Source of the DNA: Planctomycetales bacterium
GTDB taxonomy: Bacteria > Planctomycetota > JAKEIC01
Reading direction: 5' to 3'
Length of the DNA: 46,378 nt
NCBI GenBank assembly: GCA_022614695.1
Contig: JAKEIC010000215.1
Coordinates: forward strand, 1-46,378
The position numbers and the translations under genes are program-made. The notes below the pieces were generated by a model, which saw nothing but the letters and a program-made list of their open reading frames with translations, was not told where the DNA came from and made no database searches. Position 1 is the first letter of the stretch, and each line of letters begins with the position of its first letter. Shown here one piece after another: positions 23,548-32,631 of this stretch.

Positions 23548-26500
23548 GTGCGCAGCGCCGTGGCCCTCGTTCTCGCCCTCTCGGTGGCGGCGGCAGCGGG
23601 CTGCCGCGACAGGAGAAGCCGCTCCGGATCCGAGTCGCCCTCCCCCGCACCCTCCCCGCCCCCGGCGCCCACTCTCGTCTCCGTGGCGCCCGTCACAGGG
23701 CCGACGGCCGGCGGGACCGCGGTCACCCTCACCGGGACGAACTTCCAGGCCGGCGCCACGGTCGCGGTCGGAGGCGCGGCGGCGACGTCCGTCGTCCTCG
23801 TCTCGGCGACCTCGATCACGGCGGTGACCCCCGCCGGCGCGGCGGGCGCCGCGAACGTCGTCGTGACGAACCCCGACAGCCAGGCGGCGACTCTCGTGAA
23901 CGGCTTCACCTACACGTCGGGCGCGGCGCCGGCGCCGACCCTCGCCTCGGTCTCTCCCGCGAGCGGGCCCACGGCGGGCGGGCAGCTCGTGACCTTGTCG
24001 GGAACAGGATTCCAGACCGGCGCGAGCGTGACGTTCGGTGGGACGGCGGCGACGTCTGTGACCGTCCTCTCGGCCGGGACGCTCACCTGCGTCACCCCCG
24101 CGACGGGGACGCCCGGGGCGGTGAGCGTGACGATCACGAACCCCGACACGCAGTCGGCCACCCTCACGGGCGGCTACACCTACGTGGCGCCCCCGGCTCT
24201 CTCCTCGATCTCGCCCACGAGCGGCTCCTCGCTCGGGGGGACTGCGGTCACTCTCTCGGGCACGAGCTTCCAGGCCGGGGCGACGGTCCTCGTAGGCGCC
24301 TCCCTTGCGACGAGCGTCGCCGTCACGGGCACGACCACAATCACCTGCGCGACGCCCGCGGGGACGGGGACCGTGAACGTCACCGTCACGAACCCCGACA
24401 CACAGTCGGCCACCCTCACGAACGGGTACATCTACGTGGCGCCCGCGCCGACGCTCGCTTCGGTCGCGCCGAGTTCGGGTCCGACGGCCGGGGGCACGGC
24501 CGTGACCCTCACGGGCACGGGCTTCCTCGCCGGAGCGACGGTCGCGGTCGGCGGCGGCGCCGCGACGAGCGTGAGCGTCGTCTCCGGGACGACGATCACG
24601 TGCGTGACCCCCGCCGGGTCGGCCGGGGCCGCCAACGTCGTCGCGACGAACCCGGACGCCCAGACGGCCACGCTCTCGGGGGGATTCACCTACGTCGCGC
24701 CGCCGGTGTTCTCCTCGGTCTCCCCGGCGAGCGGGTCCGCGTCCGGGGGGACCGCCGTGACGCTCTCGGGGACGGGCTTCCTCCCGGGAGCGACGGTGCT
24801 GTTCGGCGCCTCCCTCGCGACGAGCGTCTCCGTCGTGAGCTCCACCACGATCACGTGCACCACCCCGGCGGGGACGGGATCCGTGACCGTGACGGTCACG
24901 AACCCCGACGGCCAGTCCTCGACCCCCCTGAATGCCTACACGTACTGGGGACCGGCTCCGACCCTCGCCTCGGTCGCCCCGGCGAGCGGCTCTTCCCTCG
25001 GGCTCACGTACGTGACACTCACGGGGACGGGCTTCCAGTCGGGCGCGACGGTCGCCTTCGGCTCGGCGGCGGCCCCGAGCGTCTGGTTCTCGAGCGCGAC
25101 GAGGATCACCTGCACGACGCCGGCGGGCACGGGCACCGTCCCGGTGACCGTCACGAACTCCGACACGCAGTCGGCGACTCTCTCGGCCGCCTTCGCCTAC
25201 ACGGCGCCCCCCGCTCCGACCGTGACCTCCGTGTCGCCGAACGCGGGGCCCCTCGTCGGCGGCCAGACCGTCACGATCTCGGGGACCGGATTCGGGATCG
25301 GCGCGACCGTGCTCTTCGGGATCAACGGCGCGACGGGCGTCTCCGTCCCCTGGAGCTGGACGATCACGTGCGTCGTGCCGGCGGGGATGGCGGGCCCGGC
25401 GACCGTGACGGTGACCAACCCCGATGCCCAGTCGGCCTCGCTCGCCTCGGGGTACACCTACGTCGCCCCGCCGACGGTCACGGCCGTCTCCCCGTCCTCG
25501 GGAGACGTCTCCGGGGGAACCCCGGTGACCCTCACCGGGACGGACTTCGCCCCGGGGGCGACCGTGCAGTTCGGGGGCTCGGCGGCCACGAACGTGCTCG
25601 TGGTCTCCTCGACGACGATCGCCTGCCAGACCCCCGCCGGGTCGGCCGGCGCCGTCTCCGTGACGGTGACGATCCCCGTCGGCGGCTCGGGGGGGCTCGC
25701 GAGCGCCTTCACCTACACGACGGGCGGGACCGTGCCGACCGTCTCCGCCGTCGCCCCGGGTTCGGGTCCGTCCGCTGGCGGGACCCTGGTCTCGATCACC
25801 GGCTCCGGCTTCGTGTCGGGGGCCGGGGTGACCTTCGGGAGCGCGACGGCGGCGTCCGTGACGTTTCTGAACTCGTGGACCCTGACCGCGGTGTCGCCAC
25901 GCTGGTCCGCGGGGGACCCCCTCACGGTCGGCGTCACGGTCACGAACCCGGGAGGAGCCTCGGGGAGCCTCGCGAACGCCTTCGCGTACCTGCCGACCGG
26001 GGTGGAGGGCCTGAGCGACTCCGCGGCCGACCCGGACGTGGCCGTGGACGGGGCGGGGAACGCGCACGTGGTGTGGCAGGCGACCGACTCGACCGGCGGC
26101 ACGGACATCCGTCACGCGCGCTCCTCCGACGGCGGGGTCACCTGGAGTGCCACGCCGGCGAACCTCTCCGGCTCGTCCGCCCCCTCGGCCCGTCCGCGGA
26201 TCGTGGCGCGAGGGAGCACGGTGTTCGTGGTCTGGAACGAGACCGTCGGCACCTCGCGGCACGTCTATCACTCCGCCTCGACCGACAACGGCGCGACGTG
26301 GAGCGCGGCGTCCTCCCTCGCGAACAACGGATCGCTCGCTCCCGACCCGGCCGTCGCGATGGACGGCAACGCGAACGTCGTCCTGGCCTGGCGCGTGGCG
26401 GGGAACGGAGGGGCCGTGGGGATCTCGAGCAGCCACGGGCCCGTCTCCGGGCCGTTCTCCACGCCGGTCGCGGTGGAGACCTCGACGAGCGCCGCTGCGG

Positions 26501-27099
26501 GGCCGCCGGCGATCGGGGCGGCGGGGAGCGGGCTCGCGCTCGTGGTCTACGACACGGCGGCCGTGGGCCCGTGGCGCAGCCCCGACATACGGGTCGCCCG
26601 CTCCACGGACGGTGGCGCGAACTTCGGGACCCCGCAGGTCGTCGTGAGTTCATCCACCTCGGTCCGCGGCCCGACCACGGTGGCGCTCGCAGGGTCAGTC
26701 GCCGTGGCTGTCTATCGGGAGGAGGTCTTCTGGTCCCAGTTCTTGACGGTCACCGTCGTCGCGGTCCGCTCGGTGGACGGCGGCGCGACCTGGGGTCCGC
26801 CTGCGGTCCTCGCGAGCAACTGGGGCCTCCCGAGCGGATACCTGGGACGACCCGGAGCGGCCGTGGATGGGAACGGCGCGTTCAGCGCGACCTGGGACTC
26901 CTTCACGGGTTCCAGGCGCGACGCGATGGCCGCGCGCTCCACGGACGGCGGCCGTTCGTTCACGACCGCCGCGAACCTCTCCGCGAACTCGGGCGACTCT
27001 CTCGGTCACCGCGCCGCAGGAGGCGCAGGCGGCTTCACCCTGCACGTCTGGGCGGACGACACGGCGCTGGCGGGGACTTTCGACGTCCTGTCACGGTAA
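23548..27099 (+). CDS. IPT/TIG-repeat lipoprotein with Asp-box C-terminus, paralogue 1 (nine IPT repeats)
   Basis: 1183 residues. Lipobox ending AAAAGC with Cys19, a Pro-rich linker, then nine IPT/TIG Ig-like domains of about 85 residues, each opening like PTLxSVxPxSGPTAGGTxVT and closing like VTNPDxQSATLxNGYTY. The last about 340 residues carry sialidase/BNR-like Asp boxes (SSDGGVTWSA, STDNGATWSA, STDGGANFG, STDGGRSF) alternating with VAVDGAGNAHVVW-type strands, and end FDVLSR. Probably an outer-surface adhesion or glycan-binding protein; the sialidase catalytic residues were not identified. GTG 23548 follows GGAGGAG; an in-frame ATG at 23458 lies in the conserved leader. It is the first and longest of five tandem paralogues. 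Confidence 0.82.
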   Translation: MRSAVALVLALSVAAAAGCRDRRSRSGSESPSPAPSPPPAPTLVSVAPVTGPTAGGTAVTLTGTNFQAGATVAVGGAAATSVVLVSATSITAVTPAGAAGAANVVVTNPDSQAATLVNGFTYTSGAAPAPTLASVSPASGPTAGGQLVTLSGTGFQTGASVTFGGTAATSVTVLSAGTLTCVTPATGTPGAVSVTITNPDTQSATLTGGYTYVAPPALSSISPTSGSSLGGTAVTLSGTSFQAGATVLVGASLATSVAVTGTTTITCATPAGTGTVNVTVTNPDTQSATLTNGYIYVAPAPTLASVAPSSGPTAGGTAVTLTGTGFLAGATVAVGGGAATSVSVVSGTTITCVTPAGSAGAANVVATNPDAQTATLSGGFTYVAPPVFSSVSPASGSASGGTAVTLSGTGFLPGATVLFGASLATSVSVVSSTTITCTTPAGTGSVTVTVTNPDGQSSTPLNAYTYWGPAPTLASVAPASGSSLGLTYVTLTGTGFQSGATVAFGSAAAPSVWFSSATRITCTTPAGTGTVPVTVTNSDTQSATLSAAFAYTAPPAPTVTSVSPNAGPLVGGQTVTISGTGFGIGATVLFGINGATGVSVPWSWTITCVVPAGMAGPATVTVTNPDAQSASLASGYTYVAPPTVTAVSPSSGDVSGGTPVTLTGTDFAPGATVQFGGSAATNVLVVSSTTIACQTPAGSAGAVSVTVTIPVGGSGGLASAFTYTTGGTVPTVSAVAPGSGPSAGGTLVSITGSGFVSGAGVTFGSATAASVTFLNSWTLTAVSPRWSAGDPLTVGVTVTNPGGASGSLANAFAYLPTGVEGLSDSAADPDVAVDGAGNAHVVWQATDSTGGTDIRHARSSDGGVTWSATPANLSGSSAPSARPRIVARGSTVFVVWNETVGTSRHVYHSASTDNGATWSAASSLANNGSLAPDPAVAMDGNANVVLAWRVAGNGGAVGISSSHGPVSGPFSTPVAVETSTSAAAGPPAIGAAGSGLALVVYDTAAVGPWRSPDIRVARSTDGGANFGTPQVVVSSSTSVRGPTTVALAGSVAVAVYREEVFWSQFLTVTVVAVRSVDGGATWGPPAVLASNWGLPSGYLGRPGAAVDGNGAFSATWDSFTGSRRDAMAARSTDGGRSFTTAANLSANSGDSLGHRAAGGAGGFTLHVWADDTALAGTFDVLSR

Positions 27100-27236
27100 C
27101 ATCGCTACGCGCGAGTAACGGCCGCGGCGCTCGCACGCCCACGCCGAACATGGGGGCCGAGAGGGCTTGCGCACTTGTTCCCGGGAACGAGGATTGCGGA
27201 GTTGTTCGGTCTGCCCGCCGGGGGGAGGGGGGACGG
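27096..27236 (+). promoter_or_regulatory. conserved leader of IPT lipoprotein gene 2
   Basis: Counterpart of 23404-23547: GTAAC (27096), CGCTAC (27103), GTAACG (27115), GAACATGGG (27146) followed by GCCGAGAGG, GGAACG (27184), CGGTC (27207) followed by CCGCC. Spacing equals that of the first leader except for one base. Here the first GTAAC contains the TAA stop of paralogue 1, so the element overlaps the end of the upstream gene. GGGGGGAGG precedes ATG 27237. Confidence 0.5.
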
Positions 27237-29558
27237 ATGCCCGAGATGAAACCTCGCCTGCTCCCGTGGTTCCTGGGGGTCGCCCTCGGACTCGCTGCGT
27301 CCGCCTGCGCCGACAAGCGGCACGGCTCTTCGGGAGGCGGCGCAGGAACACCTCCGGCGGCGCCCGCGCCGACTCTCTCGTCGGTCACTCCCGTCTCCGG
27401 TCCCGCTGCGGGCGGCACCGCGATCACGCTCGCCGGGACGGACTTCCAGGCCGGCGCGGGCGTGGCTGTCGGGGGCGTGGCCGCGACGTCCGTCGTCTTC
27501 GTCTCGACGACCTCCCTCACGGCCGTCACCCCGGCCGGGGCTGCCGGCGCCGCGAACGTCGTCGTGACGAACCCGGACTCGCAGTCCGCGACGCTCCTGA
27601 ACGGATTCACCTACACCTCCGGCGGCGCGCCCGCGCCCACCCTCGCCTCGATCTCGCCCTCCTCCGGGCTGACCGCGGGCGGCCAGCTCGTGACCCTCTC
27701 CGGGACCGGCTTCCAGACCGGGGCGACGGTCACGTTCGGGGGGAACGCCGCGACCTCCGTGACGGTTCTCTCGGCCGGGTTCCTCACGTGCCTCACGCCG
27801 GCCGGCGCCGCCGGCCCGGTCGCGGTCGTCGTGACGAACCCCGACGCTCAGTCGGGAGGCTTCTCGGGCGGGTACACCTACGTCGCGGCGCCGACGGTCT
27901 CGTCGCTTTCGCCCGGCTCGGGCGACGTCGCGGGCGGCACGCCCGTCACGGTCTCGGGGGCGAGCTTCGCGACGGGGGCGACCGTCACCTTCGGGAGCGC
28001 GCAGGCAACGGGCGTGGTCGTCCTCTCGCCTTCCACGATCACGTGCGCGACTCCCGCGGGCTCCGCGGGGGCGGTCAACGTGACCGTCACGAACCCCACG
28101 GGTCTCTCGGGATCCCTCGCGTCGGGCTACACCTACACGACGGGAGGCACGGTCCCCACGGTTTCGTCGGTCTCGCCGGGCTCTGGCGCCTCCGCGGGGG
28201 GGACCCTGATCACGGTCACCGGCTCGAGCTTCCAGAGCGGCGCGGGCGTGACGATCGGGGGCGCCGCGGCGACGTCGGTCACGTTCGTGAACTCGACGAC
28301 GCTCACGGCCGTGACGCCTCCTGCCCCCGCGGGCGGGACCGGGGCGCTCTCCGTCACGGTCACGAACCCGGGCGGCGCCTCGGGGACGCTCCCGAACTCC
28401 TTCACCTACTTGCCGACGCCGGTCGAGACCTCCGGCGACACCGCGGCCGATCCCGACGTCGCGGTGGATGGCTCGGGGCGGGTCCACGTCGTCTGGCAGA
28501 GGACGACCTCCGCGAGCGCGACGGACATCCTCTACGTCCGCTCGACGGACGGGGGGCAGACCTGGAGCGCCACGCCGATGGGACTCGACTCCACCGCGAA
28601 CGCCGTCTCGCGGCCGAGGATCGCCGCACGGGGGAACACGGTCGTCGCGGTCTGGAACGAGGGGAACTCGATCTTCCACGCCTACTCGACGGACGGGGGC
28701 GGCACCTGGGCGACGGCCACCCAGCTCCCGAACGGGACCGGGCCCATGCTCCCCGCGTTCGGCGGGACGGTCCCGAACCCGGACGTGGCGATAGACGGGA
28801 GCGGCAACGTGGTCGTGGCGGGCGTGGGGACGGCCGCGGGTCCGCAGGCGACGACGTACCTCACGATCTACGCGATGAAGGGGACGGCCGGCGGGACGTT
28901 CTCGAACCCGGTCGGCGTGGGCGGCCAGCAGGCGGGCGCGCCCTCGATCGCGGCGGACGGGAACGGACTGGTCGTGGCGGTCTGGGACGACCACCAGGTC
29001 ACGGGCTGGATGATGGGACCGGTCTTCGCGGCGGACCGGGACATCCGGACGAACAACTCGACGGACGGCGGCGCGACCTGGAGCTCGAGCAACACCTGGC
29101 TCACCACCGCCGGCCCGAGCGGCGTGGACTCCTTCGCGCCGGGGGTGGCGCTCTCGGGCACGAATGCCGTCGTCGTCTACGGGGTCGGCCCCGGCTCCTC
29201 GGCGCCCTCCGAGGCCGCGGTCGCCCGCGGCTCGACGGACGGCGGAGTCACGTGGGGGACCCCCGTGACCGTCACCGGCGGCTCGACGCTGGCGAAGACC
29301 GACCCGGTCGTCGCGGCCGACGGGAGCGGCGCGTTCCACGTCGCCTGGAGCGAGGTCGCCTCGGCCGGTTCGAGCCGGGACATCTTCAGCGCGCGGACGA
29401 CGGACGCCGGCCGGACGTTCACCGCGAAGTCGAATCTCCTCTCGAACGCCGGAGCCTCGATCGCGCCGGCCGTGGCCGGCGGGTCGGGGTCCTTCGTCAT
29501 CCATGTCTGGGCCGACGACACCGCGTCCGCCGGCACATTCGACATCCTCTCGCGCTAG
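27237..29558 (+). CDS. IPT/TIG-repeat lipoprotein with Asp-box C-terminus, paralogue 2 (four IPT repeats)
   Basis: 773 residues. Signal with lipobox AASAC (Cys24), Cys-distal linker KRHGSSGGGAG, four IPT/TIG domains, then the Asp-box region (RSTDGGQTWSA, YSTDGGGTWA, NSTDGGATWSS, GSTDGGVTWGT, RTTDAGRTF) ending FDILSR. The third IPT unit opens SPGSGDVAGGTPVT and the last VPTVSSVSPGSGASAGGT, the same position-specific types as in the other paralogues. ATG 27237 has a strong GA-rich Shine-Dalgarno sequence. The gene has its own leader and so probably its own regulation. It is followed 10 bases later by paralogue 3. Confidence 0.82.
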   Translation: MPEMKPRLLPWFLGVALGLAASACADKRHGSSGGGAGTPPAAPAPTLSSVTPVSGPAAGGTAITLAGTDFQAGAGVAVGGVAATSVVFVSTTSLTAVTPAGAAGAANVVVTNPDSQSATLLNGFTYTSGGAPAPTLASISPSSGLTAGGQLVTLSGTGFQTGATVTFGGNAATSVTVLSAGFLTCLTPAGAAGPVAVVVTNPDAQSGGFSGGYTYVAAPTVSSLSPGSGDVAGGTPVTVSGASFATGATVTFGSAQATGVVVLSPSTITCATPAGSAGAVNVTVTNPTGLSGSLASGYTYTTGGTVPTVSSVSPGSGASAGGTLITVTGSSFQSGAGVTIGGAAATSVTFVNSTTLTAVTPPAPAGGTGALSVTVTNPGGASGTLPNSFTYLPTPVETSGDTAADPDVAVDGSGRVHVVWQRTTSASATDILYVRSTDGGQTWSATPMGLDSTANAVSRPRIAARGNTVVAVWNEGNSIFHAYSTDGGGTWATATQLPNGTGPMLPAFGGTVPNPDVAIDGSGNVVVAGVGTAAGPQATTYLTIYAMKGTAGGTFSNPVGVGGQQAGAPSIAADGNGLVVAVWDDHQVTGWMMGPVFAADRDIRTNNSTDGGATWSSSNTWLTTAGPSGVDSFAPGVALSGTNAVVVYGVGPGSSAPSEAAVARGSTDGGVTWGTPVTVTGGSTLAKTDPVVAADGSGAFHVAWSEVASAGSSRDIFSARTTDAGRTFTAKSNLLSNAGASIAPAVAGGSGSFVIHVWADDTASAGTFDILSR

Positions 29559-29568
29559 GAGGATCCCC

Positions 29569-32500
29569 ATGCGCATCACTCCCCTCCTCGGGCTCGCCGT
29601 CGTCCTGGCGGCCGCCCTGGCCTCCGGCTGCAGCAAGAAGAAGCACCGGGACGCGGCCCCGGCGCCGGCTCCCGCGCCCGCCCCGACCCTCTCCTCGATC
29701 GCGCCGGTCTCGGGTCCCACGACCGGCGGCACGACGATCACGCTCACGGGCTCGAACTTCCAGGGGGGCGCGACGGTGGCGGTCGGCGGGGCCGCGGCGA
29801 CGTCGGTGGTCATCGTCTCCGGAACCTCGGCGACCGCGGTGACCCCCGCCGGCTCCGCGGGGCCGGCGAACGTCACGCTCACGAACCCCGACGGGCAGGC
29901 GGCGACGCTCGCGAACGGGTTCACCTACGTGCTCGTCACGCCTCCCGCCCCGACGCTCACGGCGGTCTCCCCGACGAGCGGCCCCATCGCCGGCGGCCAG
30001 ACGGTCACGCTCACGGGGACCGGGTTCCAGACCGGCGCGAGCGTCACGTTCGGGGGGACGCCGGCGACCTCGGTGACGGTCCTCTCCGCCTCCTCGCTCA
30101 CGTGCGTCAGCCCCGCGACAGGGACGCCTGGGGCGGTGAACGTGACGATCACCAACCCCGACACGCAGTCGGCCACTCTCACGAACGGCTACACCTACGT
30201 GGCGCCCGCGCCGACGCTCACGGCGATCTCGCCGACCTCCGGGCCCACGGCGGGCGGGACGGCCGTCACGCTCACGGGAACGGGCTTCCTCTCCGGCGCC
30301 ACCGTCACGATCGGGGGAGCGGCGGCGACCACGGTCACGGTGGTCTCCGCGACGACGATCACGGCGACGAGCCCCGCCGGGACGGCGGGCCCCGCGAACG
30401 TCGTGGTGACGAACGTGGACTCCCAGTCGGCGACCCTCGCGGGAGGGTTCACCTACGTGGCGCCACCGGCCCTCTCCTCGATCACGCCCACGAGCGGCTC
30501 CTCGCTCGGGGGGACCGTGGTCACCCTCTCGGGCTCGAGCTTCCAGGCGGGCGCGACGGTCCTCTTCGGCTCCTCGCTCGCGACGAGCGTGACGGTCACG
30601 GGCACGACGACGATCACCTGCACGACGCCCGGAGGGACCGGGACCGTGAGCGTCACCGTCACGAACCCCGACGGCCAGGCCTCGAGCCTCTCCTCGGCGT
30701 ACACCTACGTCGTGGCCCCGCCGCCGTCCCTCTCCTCGATCTCCCCGACGAGCGGACCGACCTCCGGCGGGCAGACCGTGACCCTCACCGGGACCGACTT
30801 CGCCGCGGGCGCGACGGTCCTCCTCGGCGGGAACCTCGCGACGAGCGTCGTCGTGACGGGCACGACGACGATCACGTGCACGACGCCCGTCGGGACGGCG
30901 GGCGCGGTGAACGTGACGGTCACGAACACCGACGCGCAGAACTCGACCCTCACGAACGGCTACACCTACGTCTCGGGTCCCACGGTGGCCTCGGTCTCGC
31001 CGGGGTCGGGCGACGTGTCCGGCGGGACGCCCGTCACGATCACCGGGACCGGCTTCGCGTCCGGGGCGACGGTCCAGTTCGGGACGAGCGCGGCGACGAG
31101 CGTGGTCGTCGTCTCCGCGACGACCATCACCTGCCTCACGCCCTCGGGGTCGGCCGGCGCGGTCACCGTGACGGTCACGAACCCCGGCGGCGGCTCCGGT
31201 TCCCTCCCCTCCGGATACACCTACACGACGGGCGGGACGATCCCCTCGGTGTCTTCCGTCTCCCCCGCCTCCGGCCCCTCGGCCGGCGGTACCCTCGTCA
31301 CGATCTCGGGCTCGAACTTCCTGTCCGGGGCGGCGGCGACGTTCGGGGGCGTCGCGGCGACCTCGGTCACCCTCGTGAACTCCTCGACTCTCACCGCGGT
31401 CGTCCCGCGCGCGGCGCCGGGCGCCCCGACGGTCGTCTCGGTGACCGTCACGAACACCGGCGGGGCCTCGGGGACGCTCTCGAACGCGTTCACCTACCTG
31501 CCGACCCCGGTCGAGTCGCTCTCGGACACGGGCGCCGACCCGGACGTCGCGGTGGACGGCTCGGGCCGAATCCACGTCGTGTGGAGGAGCACCGTCGTCT
31601 CCTCGGGCGCGACGGACATCCTCTACGTCCGCTCGACGGACGGGGGCCGGACCTGGACGGCGTCGCCCCCGAGCCTGCCCGGGTCGGGCCGGCCGGTCTC
31701 CCGTCCGCGCCTCGCCGCCCGGGGCAACACGGTGATGGTGGTCTGGAACGAGACCGTCTCGGGGAACGAGCACATCTCCCACACCTACTCGAGCGACGGC
31801 GGCGGCACCTGGTCCTCGCCCGGCTCGCTCCTGAACAACGGCACCCAGACCCCCGACCCCGACGTGTCCCTCGACGGGAACGGCCGGGCGATCGTCGCGT
31901 ACCACTACGTCGGCACGAGCCCCTGGGGCGGGACCATGCCGATCCGGACCATCGCCGGGACCCCCGGGGGCACGTTCGGCTCCCCGGTCCTCGCCTCCTC
32001 GTTCCTCGCGATCGCGGGGCCCCCGTCCGTCTCGGCCGACGGGAACGGCCAGGTCCTCGTCGCTTGGGGCGGAGGGATGAACGGGCCCGTCGTCCTGGCG
32101 GGGACCGACGTGTGGTCCAACCGCTCGACCGACGGGGCTGCAACCTACGGGACGGCGATCAACGTGTCGAGCAACGGGGGCTTGGCCAACTCCATCAACC
32201 CCTCGATCGCGCTCTCCGGCTCGGCGGCCGTGATCGCCTGGGAGGGAGACCAGCTCGTGGGGCCCACCACGGCGTACTTCATCCGCGCGACGGGCTCGAC
32301 GGACGGCGGCGCGAGCTGGGGCTCGAACGTGACCGTCTCGACCGGTGCGGTCCTCCTCAAGACCGACGCGGTCGTCGCCGCCGACGGCTCGGGCGCCTTC
32401 CAGGTCGCCTGGCGGGAGCAGGTCGGGGCGTCGTCGAACGACGAGGCCCACACGGCGCGGACGACCGACAACGGCCAGAACTTCTCGACGAAGGTGAACC

Positions 32501-32622
32501 TCTCGAACAACACGGGCGCCTCCGTGACCCCCGCCGTCGCGGCAGGCGCCGGGACGTTCGTGATCCACGTCTGGGCCGACGACACGGCGTCGTCTGGAAC
32601 GTTCGACGTCCTCTCCTACTAG
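29569..32622 (+). CDS. IPT/TIG-repeat lipoprotein with Asp-box C-terminus, paralogue 3 (seven IPT repeats)
   Basis: 1017 residues. Lipobox ALASGC (Cys21) and the tail SKKKHRD precede seven IPT/TIG domains and a C-terminal Asp-box region (RSTDGGRTWTA, YSSDGGGTWSS, RSTDGAATYG, GSTDGGASWG), ending FDVLSY. AGGAGG, overlapping the stop of paralogue 2, is spaced correctly for ATG 29569. The 10-base gap indicates co-transcription with paralogue 2. Internal IPT units are close to copies found in paralogue 1, for example the SSLGGT type, pointing to expansion by recombination between repeats. Confidence 0.82.
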   Translation: MRITPLLGLAVVLAAALASGCSKKKHRDAAPAPAPAPAPTLSSIAPVSGPTTGGTTITLTGSNFQGGATVAVGGAAATSVVIVSGTSATAVTPAGSAGPANVTLTNPDGQAATLANGFTYVLVTPPAPTLTAVSPTSGPIAGGQTVTLTGTGFQTGASVTFGGTPATSVTVLSASSLTCVSPATGTPGAVNVTITNPDTQSATLTNGYTYVAPAPTLTAISPTSGPTAGGTAVTLTGTGFLSGATVTIGGAAATTVTVVSATTITATSPAGTAGPANVVVTNVDSQSATLAGGFTYVAPPALSSITPTSGSSLGGTVVTLSGSSFQAGATVLFGSSLATSVTVTGTTTITCTTPGGTGTVSVTVTNPDGQASSLSSAYTYVVAPPPSLSSISPTSGPTSGGQTVTLTGTDFAAGATVLLGGNLATSVVVTGTTTITCTTPVGTAGAVNVTVTNTDAQNSTLTNGYTYVSGPTVASVSPGSGDVSGGTPVTITGTGFASGATVQFGTSAATSVVVVSATTITCLTPSGSAGAVTVTVTNPGGGSGSLPSGYTYTTGGTIPSVSSVSPASGPSAGGTLVTISGSNFLSGAAATFGGVAATSVTLVNSSTLTAVVPRAAPGAPTVVSVTVTNTGGASGTLSNAFTYLPTPVESLSDTGADPDVAVDGSGRIHVVWRSTVVSSGATDILYVRSTDGGRTWTASPPSLPGSGRPVSRPRLAARGNTVMVVWNETVSGNEHISHTYSSDGGGTWSSPGSLLNNGTQTPDPDVSLDGNGRAIVAYHYVGTSPWGGTMPIRTIAGTPGGTFGSPVLASSFLAIAGPPSVSADGNGQVLVAWGGGMNGPVVLAGTDVWSNRSTDGAATYGTAINVSSNGGLANSINPSIALSGSAAVIAWEGDQLVGPTTAYFIRATGSTDGGASWGSNVTVSTGAVLLKTDAVVAADGSGAFQVAWREQVGASSNDEAHTARTTDNGQNFSTKVNLSNNTGASVTPAVAAGAGTFVIHVWADDTASSGTFDVLSY

Positions 32623-32631
32623 GAGGCTCCG

